DNA of 64,000 nucleotides from G963676795 sp963677215 (GCA_963677215.1 OY781919.1:2852001-2916000); one strand, 5' to 3'. Positions 51,848-61,055 are shown, numbered from the stretch's first letter. A program made the numbers and translations. The notes: generated by a model not told the origin, from the letters alone.

Positions 51848-52485
51848 TTCAGGAGATAGGGCGGGTTAAAAAGCTCGACCGCCAGACGAATTCGGCACAG
51901 CTGACAATCGCAGCGGCTCTGGTTGGTGATCAGCTCCAGATGGGCGAGAGTATCGCAGTTTCCGGTGCCTGTCTGACCGTTGTCGGCTGGGACAGGGAGA
52001 GTTTTACCGTTGATGTTTCGCCTGAAACTCTCGATGTAACGACCCTCAAGGATCTGGGGCCTGGCCAGTCTGTCAATCTGGAGCGGGCCTTGCGCCTCGG
52101 AGATCGCCTCGGTGGTCATCTGGTCAGCGGGCATATCGACTGTATCGGTCGTGTCATTAAGCGTTTTCAGGATGCCAATGCGGTCCGTTTTCATGTCGCA
52201 GTGCCTACTGAAGCGCTGCGCTATATCGTTGCCAAGGGGTCGGTTGCGATTGACGGGATCAGCTTGACGGTCAACGCAGTGTCAGCCAGCTCCTTTGAGG
52301 TTGCAATAATTCCGCATTCGCTTGAGATGACCACACTGCAGTACTGCCGTGAAGGAAGTGCGGTGAATATTGAAACAGACCTGATAGGCCGTTATGTCGA
52401 GCGCCTGTTTCCTGGAGCTGAGAAGGATATGCAGACAGCAGGGGGACTCAATCTCGACTTTCTTGCCAAAAATGGCTTTCTGTGA
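51832..52485 (+). CDS. ribE: Riboflavin synthase alpha chain
   Basis: A 217-residue protein of two homologous lumazine-binding halves: MFTGLIQEIGRV starts the first and SGHIDCIGRVIKRF the second, with SGACLTVV and IDGISLTVN as the paired binding loops. It converts lumazine to riboflavin at the membrane-free cytosolic complex with RibH. It starts inside the 3' end of ribD. Confidence 0.95.
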   Translation: MFTGLIQEIGRVKKLDRQTNSAQLTIAAALVGDQLQMGESIAVSGACLTVVGWDRESFTVDVSPETLDVTTLKDLGPGQSVNLERALRLGDRLGGHLVSGHIDCIGRVIKRFQDANAVRFHVAVPTEALRYIVAKGSVAIDGISLTVNAVSASSFEVAIIPHSLEMTTLQYCREGSAVNIETDLIGRYVERLFPGAEKDMQTAGGLNLDFLAKNGFL

Positions 52486-52521
52486 GATAAAACGCGTTTA
52501 TCGCCTTAAAGGATGGAATTG

Positions 52522-53727
52522 ATGTCCATAGAAAAGATTGAAGCAGCACTTGAAGATATCCGTCAGGGGAAAATGGTCATCCTGGTTGATGATGAGGACC
52601 GTGAAAACGAAGGGGATCTTGTCGCCGCCGCCGAATTGACGACTCCTGAAATTATTAATTTTATGGCTCGATTTGGACGCGGTCTGATCTGTCTGTCGCT
52701 GACGGAAGCCCGTGCCGACGAGCTTGATCTACCGCTGATGGTTTCCGAAAACAGTTCATCGTTCGGAACTGCGTTCACTATCTCGATCGAAGCCCGACAG
52801 GGGGTCACAACCGGTATTTCTGCAGCTGATCGTGCCCATACCATCAGGGTTGCTGTCGATGACAGTACAACAGCGCGTGATCTGGCCAGACCGGGACATG
52901 TCTTTCCATTGCGTGCCAAGAAGGGCGGTGTTATGGTTCGCGCCGGTCAGACCGAAGGATCGGTTGATCTGGCCCGATTGGCAGGACTCAAACCGGCCGG
53001 TGTTATCTGCGAAATCATGAATGAAGACGGGACGATGGCCCGCATGCCCCAGCTGGAAGTATTTGCCGCTGAACATGATCTTAAGATCATCACCATTGCT
53101 GATCTTGTGGCCTACCGGATGCGCAATGAACTGCTGGTCAGGCGTGCCGCCGAGACAACCTTGCCAACGCCGTTCGGCGGTGAGTTCAAGGCAATCGTCT
53201 ATGAGAACGATGTCGATAAGGCCCAGCATGTCGCCTTGATCAAGGGAGACCTCGACAAGACCAGCCCGGTCCTGGTGCGTGTCCATTCCGAGTGTTTGAC
53301 TGGAGATGTCTTTGGCTCTCAACGTTGTGATTGCGGTGAGCAGCTGCACGCCTCTATGGAGTTTATCGCCCGGGAAGGGGCTGGTGTCATTCTCTATATG
53401 CGTCAGGAAGGACGAGGCATCGGTCTGGTCAATAAAATCAAGGCTTATGCGCTGCAGGATCAGGGCTACGATACGGTTGAAGCGAATCATGCCCTGGGCT
53501 TTGCCGACGACCTGCGTGATTACGGTCTGGGCGCACAGATTCTTGCTGATCTGGGCATCAGGAAGCTGCGTTTGATGACCAATAACCCGAAAAAAATCGT
53601 CGGTCTTGAAGGCTATGGCCTGGAGATTGTCGAACGGGTTCCGATAGAAATGGCTGCCCAGACCAGAAATATCAATTATCTGAAAACCAAACGTGATAAG
53701 AGCGGCCATATACTGGAAAACCTCTAG
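52522..53727 (+). CDS. ribBA: Bifunctional DHBP synthase / GTP cyclohydrolase II
   Basis: A 401-residue fusion. The DHBP synthase (1-200) has VDDEDRENEGDL, RPGHVFPLRAK and EIMNEDGTMAR. GTP cyclohydrolase II (205-400) has HSECLTGDVFGSQRCDCGEQ with three zinc cysteines, and YMRQEGRGIGL. Both active sites look intact, so it supplies both precursors for riboflavin. ATG 52522 follows AAGGA at 8 bases; an ATG 9 bases upstream overlaps the SD. Confidence 0.95.
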   Translation: MSIEKIEAALEDIRQGKMVILVDDEDRENEGDLVAAAELTTPEIINFMARFGRGLICLSLTEARADELDLPLMVSENSSSFGTAFTISIEARQGVTTGISAADRAHTIRVAVDDSTTARDLARPGHVFPLRAKKGGVMVRAGQTEGSVDLARLAGLKPAGVICEIMNEDGTMARMPQLEVFAAEHDLKIITIADLVAYRMRNELLVRRAAETTLPTPFGGEFKAIVYENDVDKAQHVALIKGDLDKTSPVLVRVHSECLTGDVFGSQRCDCGEQLHASMEFIAREGAGVILYMRQEGRGIGLVNKIKAYALQDQGYDTVEANHALGFADDLRDYGLGAQILADLGIRKLRLMTNNPKKIVGLEGYGLEIVERVPIEMAAQTRNINYLKTKRDKSGHILENL

Positions 53728-53751
53728 TAAGCCGTTCAAAGGAGATAGGTT

Positions 53752-54216
53752 ATGTCTGAAATGATCGAAGGGCATCTTGAAGCGAAGGGCTATCGTTTTG
53801 GTATCGTTGTCAGCCGCTTCAACAGTTTTATTGTCGACCGTCTGCTCGAAGGTGCGCTGGATACCCTGGTGCGTCACGGGGCGGATCGGGAGCAGGTCAC
53901 CATTGTCAAGGTGCCCGGCGCTTTTGAAATACCGCTGGTAACAAAAAAAATGACCAATTCGGGGAAATACGACGGTGTCATCTGTCTCGGTGCGGTCATT
54001 CGTGGCGGAACTCCACATTTCGAGTATGTCTGCTCGGAGATGACCAAGGGGATCGCCATGGCGTCTCTTGATTCAGGACTGCCGGTTGCCTTCGGCGTGC
54101 TGACCACCGATACAATCGAGCAGGCGATTGAGCGGGCCGGAACCAAGGCCGGGAATAAGGGTGTTGAAGCAGCCATGAGTGCCATCGAAATGGTCAATCT
54201 GCTGGGGGCACTTTAA
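53752..54216 (+). CDS. ribH: 6,7-dimethyl-8-ribityllumazine synthase
   Basis: A 154-residue lumazine synthase forming the icosahedral or pentameric shell. FGIVVSRFNSFI, VPGAFEIPLVTKKM, GAVIRGGTPHFEYVC and PVAFGVLTTDTIEQA are conserved. Twenty-four bases after ribBA, and nusB starts just after it, the widespread ribH-nusB pair. Confidence 0.96.
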   Translation: MSEMIEGHLEAKGYRFGIVVSRFNSFIVDRLLEGALDTLVRHGADREQVTIVKVPGAFEIPLVTKKMTNSGKYDGVICLGAVIRGGTPHFEYVCSEMTKGIAMASLDSGLPVAFGVLTTDTIEQAIERAGTKAGNKGVEAAMSAIEMVNLLGAL

Positions 54217-54220
54217 GACG

Positions 54221-54700
54221 ATGTCAAACAATCGCCGCGTTGCACGTGAGTGCGCACTGAAGGTTCTTTTTGCCCATCGGTTTGATGCTGAGCATACGTC
54301 CAGATTGCTGGATGATTTCTGGAGCAGCTTCAGATTTGCCGATGACGCCTTGGGAGAACCTTTGGAGACGATCGATGCTCCGTTGCCCAGCGCAACACGC
54401 ATCTTCGCTGAGGAAGTGGTCAAGGGGGTCGTTAGCTATAGGGCCGTGATCGATCAGAAGATCAGCTCTGTCGCGAAAAACTGGTCTTTGGAGCGGATGG
54501 CACCGGTCGATCTGGCCATTCTGCGAATCGGCGCTTTTGAACTGCTTTATCGTGATGATGTTCCGCTTCCGGTTGTTATCAATGAAGCGGTAGAAATTGC
54601 CAAACGTTACGGGACAAAAGAATCTCCCGCATTCGTCAATGGCCTTTTGGATAAAATTGCCCAGGGCGTAAAGCGCTCTGATTCTAAATCCACAAATTGA
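54221..54700 (+). CDS. nusB: Transcription antitermination protein NusB
   Basis: A 159-residue helical protein that binds boxA RNA with S10 in rRNA antitermination. RRVAREC-ALKVLFA at the start, NWSLERMAPVDLAILRIGAFEL, and VINEAVEIAKRYGTKESPAF-VNGLLDKIA at the end are typical. The ATG at 54221 is 4 bases after ribH; an earlier ATG lies inside ribH. Confidence 0.94.
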   Translation: MSNNRRVARECALKVLFAHRFDAEHTSRLLDDFWSSFRFADDALGEPLETIDAPLPSATRIFAEEVVKGVVSYRAVIDQKISSVAKNWSLERMAPVDLAILRIGAFELLYRDDVPLPVVINEAVEIAKRYGTKESPAFVNGLLDKIAQGVKRSDSKSTN

Positions 54701-54707
54701 GGTTGAT

Positions 54708-56018
54708 ATGGGTTCGTTAAAAGTTGGTCTGCTTGGGTTCGGAACGATCGGCACAGGAGTTGTGCGGGCTTTTCAGAAGAATGCTGAACTGATTGAACGT
54801 CGTCTCGGGCGTAAACTGGAACTGGTCAAGATTGCCGATCTGGACATTACCACCGATCGTGGCGTTACGCTGGCCGATGGTGTATTGACAACAAATGTCG
54901 ATGATGTCCTGTTGAATCCGGAAATTGATATCGTTATCGAATTGATCGGTGGCTATGAGCCGGCTAAAAGTTTTATCATTAAGGCTATTGGTGCGGGAAA
55001 GCACATTGTTACCGCCAACAAGGCACTGATGGCTCTGCACGGTCAGGATATTATCGAAGCTGCCGACAAAAATGGTGTTTCAGTCATGTTTGAAGCGGCG
55101 GTCGGCGGCGGTATCCCGGTGATCTCTGCGATCAAGGAAAACCTTTGTGTCAACCAGTTCAATACCGTCCTTGGTATCCTCAATGGCACTTGTAACTATA
55201 TTCTGACCAAGATGACCGACGAGGGGAGCGATTTTGCTCCGGTATTGAAAGAGGCTCAACAGCTTGGCTACGCGGAAGCCGACCCGACTTTCGATGTTGA
55301 AGGGATTGACACGGCGCACAAGATCTCTCTTCTTTCGGCCCTCTGTTTCGGAACCAAGGTCAATTTCGATCAGGTTTATACCGAAGGGATCAGCAAGATC
55401 GATGCGATCGACATCAATTTTGCCACCCAAATGGGCTACAAGATCAAGCTGCTGGCCGTCGGTAAGAACCACGGCGATCAGATCGAGGTTCGCGTTCATC
55501 CGACCATGATCCCGCAGACCTACCAACTTGCCGAGGTGGATGGAGTTTTCAACGCGGTGCGTATTAATGGTGATTTCGTCGGTCCGGCCATGTTCTACGG
55601 TCGTGGGGCCGGCATGGATGCAACTGCCAGTGCGGTCATGGGGGATGTCATTGCCATTGCTCGCGACATCAAGTCCGGTGCTAAGCTGCGGACTCCGATC
55701 CTCGGTTATTGTGCCGATGCGATTGCTGAGCTGCCGATCCGGGCGATGAGCGAGATCACCAGTCAGTATTACCTGCGCTTTACCACCGTTGATCGTCCCG
55801 GGGTCTTGTCTCAGATTGCCGGTTGTCTGGGGCAGCACAATATCAGTATCCAGTCGATGATTCAGCCGGAATCGCACGCCAGTGATTCGGTTCCGATTGT
55901 CCTGATGACACATCAGGCCCAGGAAGCTGACGTTAATGCAGCGCTGGCCGAGATTGACGAGCTCGATGTGGTAACCGCACCGACACGTCTGATCCGGGTC
56001 GAGAACGATCTGGACTGA
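54708..56018 (+). CDS. hom: Homoserine dehydrogenase
   Basis: A 436-residue enzyme reducing aspartate semialdehyde to homoserine. NAD(P) binding GLLGFGTIGTGVV, VTANKALMALHG, FEAAVGGGIPVI, NGTCNYILTKM and EADPTFDVEGIDTAHK are all there. The C-terminal ACT domain (about 350-430, TVDRPGVLSQIAGCL) implies threonine feedback. Eight bases after nusB; a bidirectional terminator follows. Confidence 0.95.
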   Translation: MGSLKVGLLGFGTIGTGVVRAFQKNAELIERRLGRKLELVKIADLDITTDRGVTLADGVLTTNVDDVLLNPEIDIVIELIGGYEPAKSFIIKAIGAGKHIVTANKALMALHGQDIIEAADKNGVSVMFEAAVGGGIPVISAIKENLCVNQFNTVLGILNGTCNYILTKMTDEGSDFAPVLKEAQQLGYAEADPTFDVEGIDTAHKISLLSALCFGTKVNFDQVYTEGISKIDAIDINFATQMGYKIKLLAVGKNHGDQIEVRVHPTMIPQTYQLAEVDGVFNAVRINGDFVGPAMFYGRGAGMDATASAVMGDVIAIARDIKSGAKLRTPILGYCADAIAELPIRAMSEITSQYYLRFTTVDRPGVLSQIAGCLGQHNISIQSMIQPESHASDSVPIVLMTHQAQEADVNAALAEIDELDVVTAPTRLIRVENDLD

Positions 56019-56045
56019 TTCGGGTCCTGATCGATAATGAATAAC

Positions 56046-56073
56046 AAAAAAAGAGGCTTGCGCCTCTTTTTTT
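56046..56073. terminator. Bidirectional terminator after hom
   Basis: A 12-bp stem with GAGGC/GCCTC core flanked by seven A and seven T, with a TTGC loop. It ends hom and, from the other side, the acyl-CoA synthetase gene. Confidence 0.93.
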
Positions 56074-56094
56074 GTATCCGGTCGTGTTGTTGAG

Positions 56095-57957
56095 TTAGCT
56101 CGTTGAAATCTCGGGTTCGACGATATAGCGTTTGATCTTTCTGGTCGTTGTCTTGGGAAACTCGTCTTCGCGCAGAGTGAACTTCTTGACCCGCTTGTAG
56201 TCTGCCAGGTTTTTGCCAAAACTGAGAATCTCATTACGGATCAGTGCTTCGATCTGTGTCGCCGAGAGATGGCCTATGTTGTTCTCCTTGGCATAGTTGA
56301 ACAGGGCTTCCTGATCGGGGAAGACGACAGCATAGACCTCTTCCGCAGTTGAGCTGAGCTTGTGGCCGTAGACCATGATTTCACTGATAAAGGGGCTCTT
56401 GAGAAGTTCGTTTTCGATCTCTTCCGGGTAGACGTTTTTGCCGTTTGGTGTAACGATCAGGTTTTTGACCCGACCGCAGATCACCAGCATGCCGTCTTCA
56501 TCAAGCCTGCCAAGATCCCCGGTGTGATACCAGCCATCGATCAGTGCTTCTTGCGTTTCTTCAGGATTGTTGTAGTAGCCAAGCATGACATTCGGCCCCT
56601 TGACGATGATCTCTCCTTCTCCGTCTTTATTTGGATTCGCTATCTTGATCTCTACCTCAGGCAGTGGTACGCCGACCGTCCCGGCTTTTGTTCTGTGCGG
56701 TTGCTCGGCGGCGATGACCGGTGAGGTTTCAGTAATGCCATAGCCCTGAATGATGTTGAGGCCTAGGTTTCTGAATCCGGTAGCAATTTCAGGATCGAGC
56801 GCCGCACCGCCGCTGGCAAAAGTGGTGTTCTTGCCAAGGATCTGCTGAATTTTTCCGGTCACGAGCTTGCGCGTCGGGGCGAACCTGTAGAGCAAACGGG
56901 AAGAGGATTTCGTTTCGATGTTTTTCATGATCCGGGTCAGCAGCATCTGATAGACGGCCGGTACGGCGAGCAGAAATGTCGGTTTGATCTCGTTGAGGTT
57001 GTCGCCAAGTTTTTTGATCGATTCGGCAAAGGTCACCATTCCTCCCAGAGACAGGGGGAGGAGGACACCGCAGACCTGCTCGAAGACGTGGTTGATCGGC
57101 AGAAAGGAGAGGGTCGAGATCGTGCCGTCGAGGTTGATGTGCTGTCTGACCCCGTCGAGGTTGCTGACGATGTTGCGATGACTCAGCATTGCTCCTTTGG
57201 AGCGACCGGTTGTTCCTGAGGTGTAGAGAATGATGGCACAATCGTCAGCGCTACGCCGGGATGGAGGGAGCGGGGTGCTTTCGGAGATGTCTCTGAAGGC
57301 AAATAGACGCTTTTCCTCTAAGAGTTTATGGCGGGTCAGTTCAGTGCCGGCCAGCAGGTTGTATTTTTGTTGTTTGTTTTCGTGGTTCAGCTGCTGTTTT
57401 GAGAGCAGTTTAAGGGTTTCGTTGGCGCAGTCTTCAATCTCCAGGGTGCGTTCATCCGGGATGTTCAGATCGCTGACCAGTTCACGCCAGAGTCCTGAGA
57501 GTTTTGCGACGAGAGCCGCAACTTCATCCCGGTCCAGAGATTCAGGCAGGGGCGAGTCGAGGAGGATGATTTTCTGCAGCAACGGCAGGTCGTCAACAAC
57601 TTCGAGCAGGGTTTCAAACTGCGGTTGCGCGACCAATGCGGCATGGGCGTCCGAATCATCGAGGATATGGCGCAGTTCGGTCGCTTTGAGTTCCTTGTCG
57701 ACCGGTAGAACGATGCAGTCGGCACGCAGGATAGCCAGGTAGGCGATGACCCATCGCGTTGAGGATGGGCCGATCAGGGCGACGTGCATGTTCTCCTTGA
57801 TGCCGAGTTGCCGCAGGCCGGAGGCGAGTTTTTCAACGATTTCCCAGAGTCTGCCGTAGCTCAGCGGTTTCCAGGCACCGTTGTATTTGTACTGCATGGC
57901 AGTTTTGTCGGGGAATTTTCTGCAGCTTGATTCAATGATCTGGGGAATGGTCTGCAC
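56095..57957 (-). CDS. Long-chain acyl-CoA synthetase (AMP-binding)
   Basis: A 620-residue ANL-family ligase activating fatty acids with ATP and CoA. The P-loop is YTSGTTGRSKGAMLSHRN, followed by GYGITETSP, WYHTGDLGRLDEDG and the C-terminal hinge GRVKNLIVTPNGKNVYPEEIE; the catalytic Lys is in KTTTRKIKR. A charged, helical segment of about 65 residues (roughly 150-215) is inserted before the P-loop. The start is uncertain: GTG 57957 or TTG 57960, both after AAAGGAG. Substrate chain length cannot be read. Monocistronic and convergent with hom. Confidence 0.87.
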   Translation of the reverse strand: MQTIPQIIESSCRKFPDKTAMQYKYNGAWKPLSYGRLWEIVEKLASGLRQLGIKENMHVALIGPSSTRWVIAYLAILRADCIVLPVDKELKATELRHILDDSDAHAALVAQPQFETLLEVVDDLPLLQKIILLDSPLPESLDRDEVAALVAKLSGLWRELVSDLNIPDERTLEIEDCANETLKLLSKQQLNHENKQQKYNLLAGTELTRHKLLEEKRLFAFRDISESTPLPPSRRSADDCAIILYTSGTTGRSKGAMLSHRNIVSNLDGVRQHINLDGTISTLSFLPINHVFEQVCGVLLPLSLGGMVTFAESIKKLGDNLNEIKPTFLLAVPAVYQMLLTRIMKNIETKSSSRLLYRFAPTRKLVTGKIQQILGKNTTFASGGAALDPEIATGFRNLGLNIIQGYGITETSPVIAAEQPHRTKAGTVGVPLPEVEIKIANPNKDGEGEIIVKGPNVMLGYYNNPEETQEALIDGWYHTGDLGRLDEDGMLVICGRVKNLIVTPNGKNVYPEEIENELLKSPFISEIMVYGHKLSSTAEEVYAVVFPDQEALFNYAKENNIGHLSATQIEALIRNEILSFGKNLADYKRVKKFTLREDEFPKTTTRKIKRYIVEPEISTS

Positions 57958-58119
57958 CAATCGATTGCTCCTTTGCAATTTAATGCATTTTGGTCTATTG
58001 ATTTTGTCTATAAACGGTGGTTTACTCTAGCTTTGTCCTCTGTTTCAGGCAAGCTTGAAATGAGTCGTCCGGATGCGTTGATTTTTTTTCTGAAAAATGG
58101 ACTAAGTTCAGAAAATAAC

Positions 58120-58147
58120 TTGACAGAATTCGGGACGATTTGATACA
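58120..58147 (+). promoter_or_regulatory. Probable promoter of tRNA-Val
   Basis: TTGACA (58120-58125), 16 bases, GATACA (58142-58147). The -35 is perfect, the -10 poor. It lies 20 bases before the tRNA. Confidence 0.5.
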
Positions 58148-58166
58148 AGAAGCGCCGGTTGGTTGC

Positions 58167-58241
<75 letters not shown>

Positions 58242-58274
58242 AACCGGCACCTGAAATCACCGCACTGAACGTAG

Positions 58275-58301
58275 AGGCATCTGATATGGATGCCTTTTTT
58301 T
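58275..58301 (+). terminator. Terminator or attenuator between tRNA-Val and thrS
   Basis: A 7-bp stem AGGCATC/GATGCCT (58275-58281, 58289-58295) with a 7-base loop and a run of seven T. The thrS SD (GGAG, 58308) follows at once, leaving no room for a separate promoter, so thrS is probably reached by readthrough. Confidence 0.78.
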
Positions 58302-58317
58302 GTTGATGGAGATCACA

Positions 58318-60234
58318 ATGGGATTATTGAAGATTGAATTACCGGATGGTGCATGCAAAGAAGTCGAGGCTGGCTCAACCCCTTACGATGTCGCTCTGAC
58401 AATCAGCGAGGGATTGGCGCGTCAGGCTCTGGCTGCACGTTTTGACGGAGAACTGGTCGATGTGTCCCGTCCGCTTGATCATTCCGGTAAGCTCGATCTG
58501 ATTACCTCGCGTTCTTCTGGAGCGCTTGAGATTGTTCGTCACTCCTGTGCTCACCTGATGGCTCAGGCCGTCAAGGAGCTCTATGGTGCCGAGGTTCAGG
58601 TCACGATCGGACCTGCCATCAAGGACGGTTTCTACTATGATTTCTACAGTGCGACCAAGAAATTTGTCCCTGAGGATTTTCCTGTCATTGAAAAGAAGAT
58701 GCAGGAACTGGCTAACGCCAAGCAGGTCATCAGTCGCGAGGTCATGGCGCGCGAAGATGCTATCGAGTTGTTCCGTGGCATGGGAGAGGCTTACAAGGTT
58801 GAGCTGATTGAAAGTCTTGAACAAGAGACCGTTTCTCTCTATCGGCAGGGCGATTTTGTTGATCTCTGTCGTGGACCTCATGTTCCGAATACCGGAATTT
58901 TCAAAGCCTTCAAGCTGACCAGCCTGGCTGGCGCCTACTGGCGCGGTGATGAAAAGAACGCCATGCTGCAGCGTATCTATGCGACGGCTTTTCTTGACAA
59001 AAAAGAACTTAAGGCTCACCTTGAGCGCCTTGAAGAGGCAAAAAAGCGCGATCACCGTAAGCTTGGTCGTGAGCTTGACCTCTTTTCCTTTAGTGAAGAG
59101 GCTGGCGGCGGACTGGTTCTCTGGCATCCGAAGGGTGCCATGCTCCGCACCGTCATTGAAGACTTCGAGCGTAAAGAGCATCTCAAGCGTGGCTATGAGA
59201 TTGTAGTTGGCCCGCAGATTCTCAAGACCGATCTGTGGAAGATGTCCGGTCACTACGAGAATTACCGCGAAAACATGTACTTCACCGAGGTCGACGAGCA
59301 GAGCTATGGAGTCAAGCCGATGAACTGTCTGGCCCATATGCTGATCTATAAGTCGAAGCCGCGCTCCTATCGCAATCTTCCGGTGCGGTTCTTTGAGCTC
59401 GGTACCGTTCATCGTCATGAGAAGTCGGGCGTTCTGCACGGACTGCTGCGCGTCCGCGGTTTTACCCAGGACGATGCCCATATCATCTGCCGACCTGATC
59501 AGATCGATGCGGAGGTCAAGGGGATCATGGCCTTCGTTCAGGATGTAGCCGGAATCTTCGGTTTCGAGTACACCATGGAGCTGTCAACCCGTCCGGAAAA
59601 ATCGATCGGCAGCGATGAGGATTGGGAGCGTGCGACCAGTGCGTTGCGCAGCGCCCTTGAGGGGAGTGGTCAGGAATATGAGATCAATGAGGGGGACGGC
59701 GCATTTTACGGGCCTAAGATCGATGTCAAGCTGAAGGACGCGCTTGACAGAGAGTGGCAGTGTGCTACAATCCAGTGCGATTTTACCCTGCCGGAGCGTT
59801 TTGAGCTGACTTATGTCGGCGCCGATGGCGAAAAACATCGGCCTGTCATGTTACACCGGGTTATCCTCGGTTCGATTGAGCGCTTTATCGGTGTTCTGAT
59901 TGAGCACTATGCGGGGGCATTTCCTCTCTGGCTGTCGCCGGTCCAGGCGGTGGTATTAAACGTCACCGACAACCAGGCAGATTATGCGCAACAGGTCTTT
60001 GAACAGTTGCGTGCCGCCGGTGTCCGTGTAGAGTTGGATCTGCGTAACGAGAAGCTTGGCTTCAAGATCCGTGAAGCCCAGGTTGCCAAGACTCCGTATA
60101 TGCTGGTTATTGGTGATAACGAGATGGCGCAGGGGACTGTGGCTCCACGTTTCCGAGATGGAACTAATCTGGATGCGATGTCGGTTGATGATTTCGTCGC
60201 GTTCATCAAGGCTGAAACGGCCGCTTATAAATAA
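58318..60234 (+). CDS. thrS: Threonyl-tRNA synthetase
   Basis: A 638-residue class II synthetase. It has the N-terminal TGS domain (1-61), the editing domain with HSCAHLMAQAVKELYG, and CRGPHVPNTG; the catalytic core has MNCLAHMLIYKS, RFFELGTVHRHEKSGVLHGLLRVRGFTQDDAHI-type motif 2, and the motif 3 segment PVMLHRVILGSIERF. A C-terminal anticodon-binding domain ends the protein. ATG 58318 follows GGAG at 6 bases; earlier starts overlap the terminator. First protein gene of the translation cluster. Confidence 0.97.
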   Translation: MGLLKIELPDGACKEVEAGSTPYDVALTISEGLARQALAARFDGELVDVSRPLDHSGKLDLITSRSSGALEIVRHSCAHLMAQAVKELYGAEVQVTIGPAIKDGFYYDFYSATKKFVPEDFPVIEKKMQELANAKQVISREVMAREDAIELFRGMGEAYKVELIESLEQETVSLYRQGDFVDLCRGPHVPNTGIFKAFKLTSLAGAYWRGDEKNAMLQRIYATAFLDKKELKAHLERLEEAKKRDHRKLGRELDLFSFSEEAGGGLVLWHPKGAMLRTVIEDFERKEHLKRGYEIVVGPQILKTDLWKMSGHYENYRENMYFTEVDEQSYGVKPMNCLAHMLIYKSKPRSYRNLPVRFFELGTVHRHEKSGVLHGLLRVRGFTQDDAHIICRPDQIDAEVKGIMAFVQDVAGIFGFEYTMELSTRPEKSIGSDEDWERATSALRSALEGSGQEYEINEGDGAFYGPKIDVKLKDALDREWQCATIQCDFTLPERFELTYVGADGEKHRPVMLHRVILGSIERFIGVLIEHYAGAFPLWLSPVQAVVLNVTDNQADYAQQVFEQLRAAGVRVELDLRNEKLGFKIREAQVAKTPYMLVIGDNEMAQGTVAPRFRDGTNLDAMSVDDFVAFIKAETAAYK

Positions 60235-60267
60235 GCCGCCTGGGGATATTGGGTCCTCAAGGTGGCT
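60234..60267 (+). promoter_or_regulatory. Hairpin between thrS and infC
   Basis: AGCC/GGCT, a G-T pair, CCT/AGG and GGGGA/TCCTC form about 13 pairs with a bulged A at 60259 and a 7-base loop (TATTGGG). No T tract follows. It lies 24 bases upstream of the infC SD and could be a terminator-independent control element. Confidence 0.5.
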
Positions 60268-60301
60268 AAAGTTACTGTTATTCTTCAAGAGGAGATGAGT
60301 C

Positions 60302-60811
60302 ATAGCTAAGGAAGCGAACATCAATGATGCGATCACCGCTCGTCAAGTCCGGGTAATCGACGATGAGGGTGGTCAGTTAGGCGTTCTGGCAATCGATCAG
60401 GCCCTGAGCCTTGCCGCAGAACATGGTCTCGATCTTGTTGAAGTCTCTCCGAATTCCGAACCACCGGTCTGTCGGATTATGGACTACGGCAAATACAAGT
60501 ATCAACAGGCTAAACGTGCTTCTGAAGCCAAGAAGAAGCAGGTTAAGGTTGAGATCAAGGAAGTCAAGATGCGCCCTAAAACTGAGGAGCACGACTTCCA
60601 GTTCAAGATGAAGCACGCCCGCCGTTTTCTTGAAGAAGGTAACAAGGTCAAACTGACCATTATGTTCCGTGGCCGCGAAAATGCTCACCCAGAACAGGGG
60701 ATGCAGCAGCTTGAGAAGGTCATTGAGGCCCTCAAGGATATCGGTCAGGTGGAAGCGCAACCATCCAAAATGGGTCGTTTTATGACCATGATGGTTGGTC
60801 CCAAGAAGTGA
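60302..60811 (+). CDS. infC: Translation initiation factor IF-3, ATA start
   Basis: A 169-residue IF-3. Translation from ATA at 60302 gives AKEANINDAITARQVRVID, then LDLVEVSPNSEPPVCRIMDY and, in the C-domain, VKMRPKTEEHDFQFK and KLTIMFRGRENAHPEQG, the full two-domain protein. The ATA follows GGAG at 7 bases. The preceding in-frame codon row contains a TGA at 60296, and the first in-frame ATG (60479) would delete most of the N-domain, so a non-AUG start is required. In E. coli infC uses AUU for autoregulation; AUA here fits the same logic. Confidence 0.92.
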   Translation: MAKEANINDAITARQVRVIDDEGGQLGVLAIDQALSLAAEHGLDLVEVSPNSEPPVCRIMDYGKYKYQQAKRASEAKKKQVKVEIKEVKMRPKTEEHDFQFKMKHARRFLEEGNKVKLTIMFRGRENAHPEQGMQQLEKVIEALKDIGQVEAQPSKMGRFMTMMVGPKK

Positions 60812-60856
60812 ACCGGGTAACCGGAGACTGAATACACAGACATTAGGAGAATATCA

Positions 60857-61054
60857 ATGCCAAAGATCAAGACCAATCGCGGTGCGGCCAAGCGTTTTCG
60901 CAAAACCGGTACCGGGAAAATCCGTCGGAACAAGGCTTTCACCAGCCACATTCTGACCAAAAAAACAACCAAGCGTAAGCGTGACCTGCGTCAGGGCGCG
61001 ATTGTCGCTAAAGTGGATGAGCGCAACATTTCCCAGCTGATCCCTTACCTGTAA
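60857..61054 (+). CDS. rpmI: 50S ribosomal protein L35
   Basis: A 65-residue basic protein: PKIKTNRGAAKRFRKTGTGK, RNKAFTSHILTKKTTKRKR, and KRDLRQG. It lies 45 bases after infC and before rplT, the conserved infC-rpmI-rplT order. Confidence 0.96.
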   Translation: MPKIKTNRGAAKRFRKTGTGKIRRNKAFTSHILTKKTTKRKRDLRQGAIVAKVDERNISQLIPYL

Positions 61055-61055
61055 G

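Noticed and set aside
52756..54018. A 420-codon minus-strand frame opposite ribBA and ribH
   Set aside because: Both plus-strand proteins are complete and conserved; the antisense product has no recognisable domain.
55080..56234. A 384-codon minus-strand frame across hom
   Set aside because: It crosses a bidirectional terminator and part of the acyl-CoA synthetase gene, and it has no homology that I can see.
58242..58317. T-box leader before thrS
   Set aside because: The space is under 80 bases and I found no T-box sequence; only a simple terminator hairpin.
58375..59481. A 368-codon minus-strand frame inside thrS
   Set aside because: Antisense shadow of a complete synthetase.
60479..60811. 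infC as a 110-residue protein from the first ATG
   Set aside because: This would remove most of the N-domain; the conserved sequence continues upstream to ATA 60302 with a well-spaced SD.
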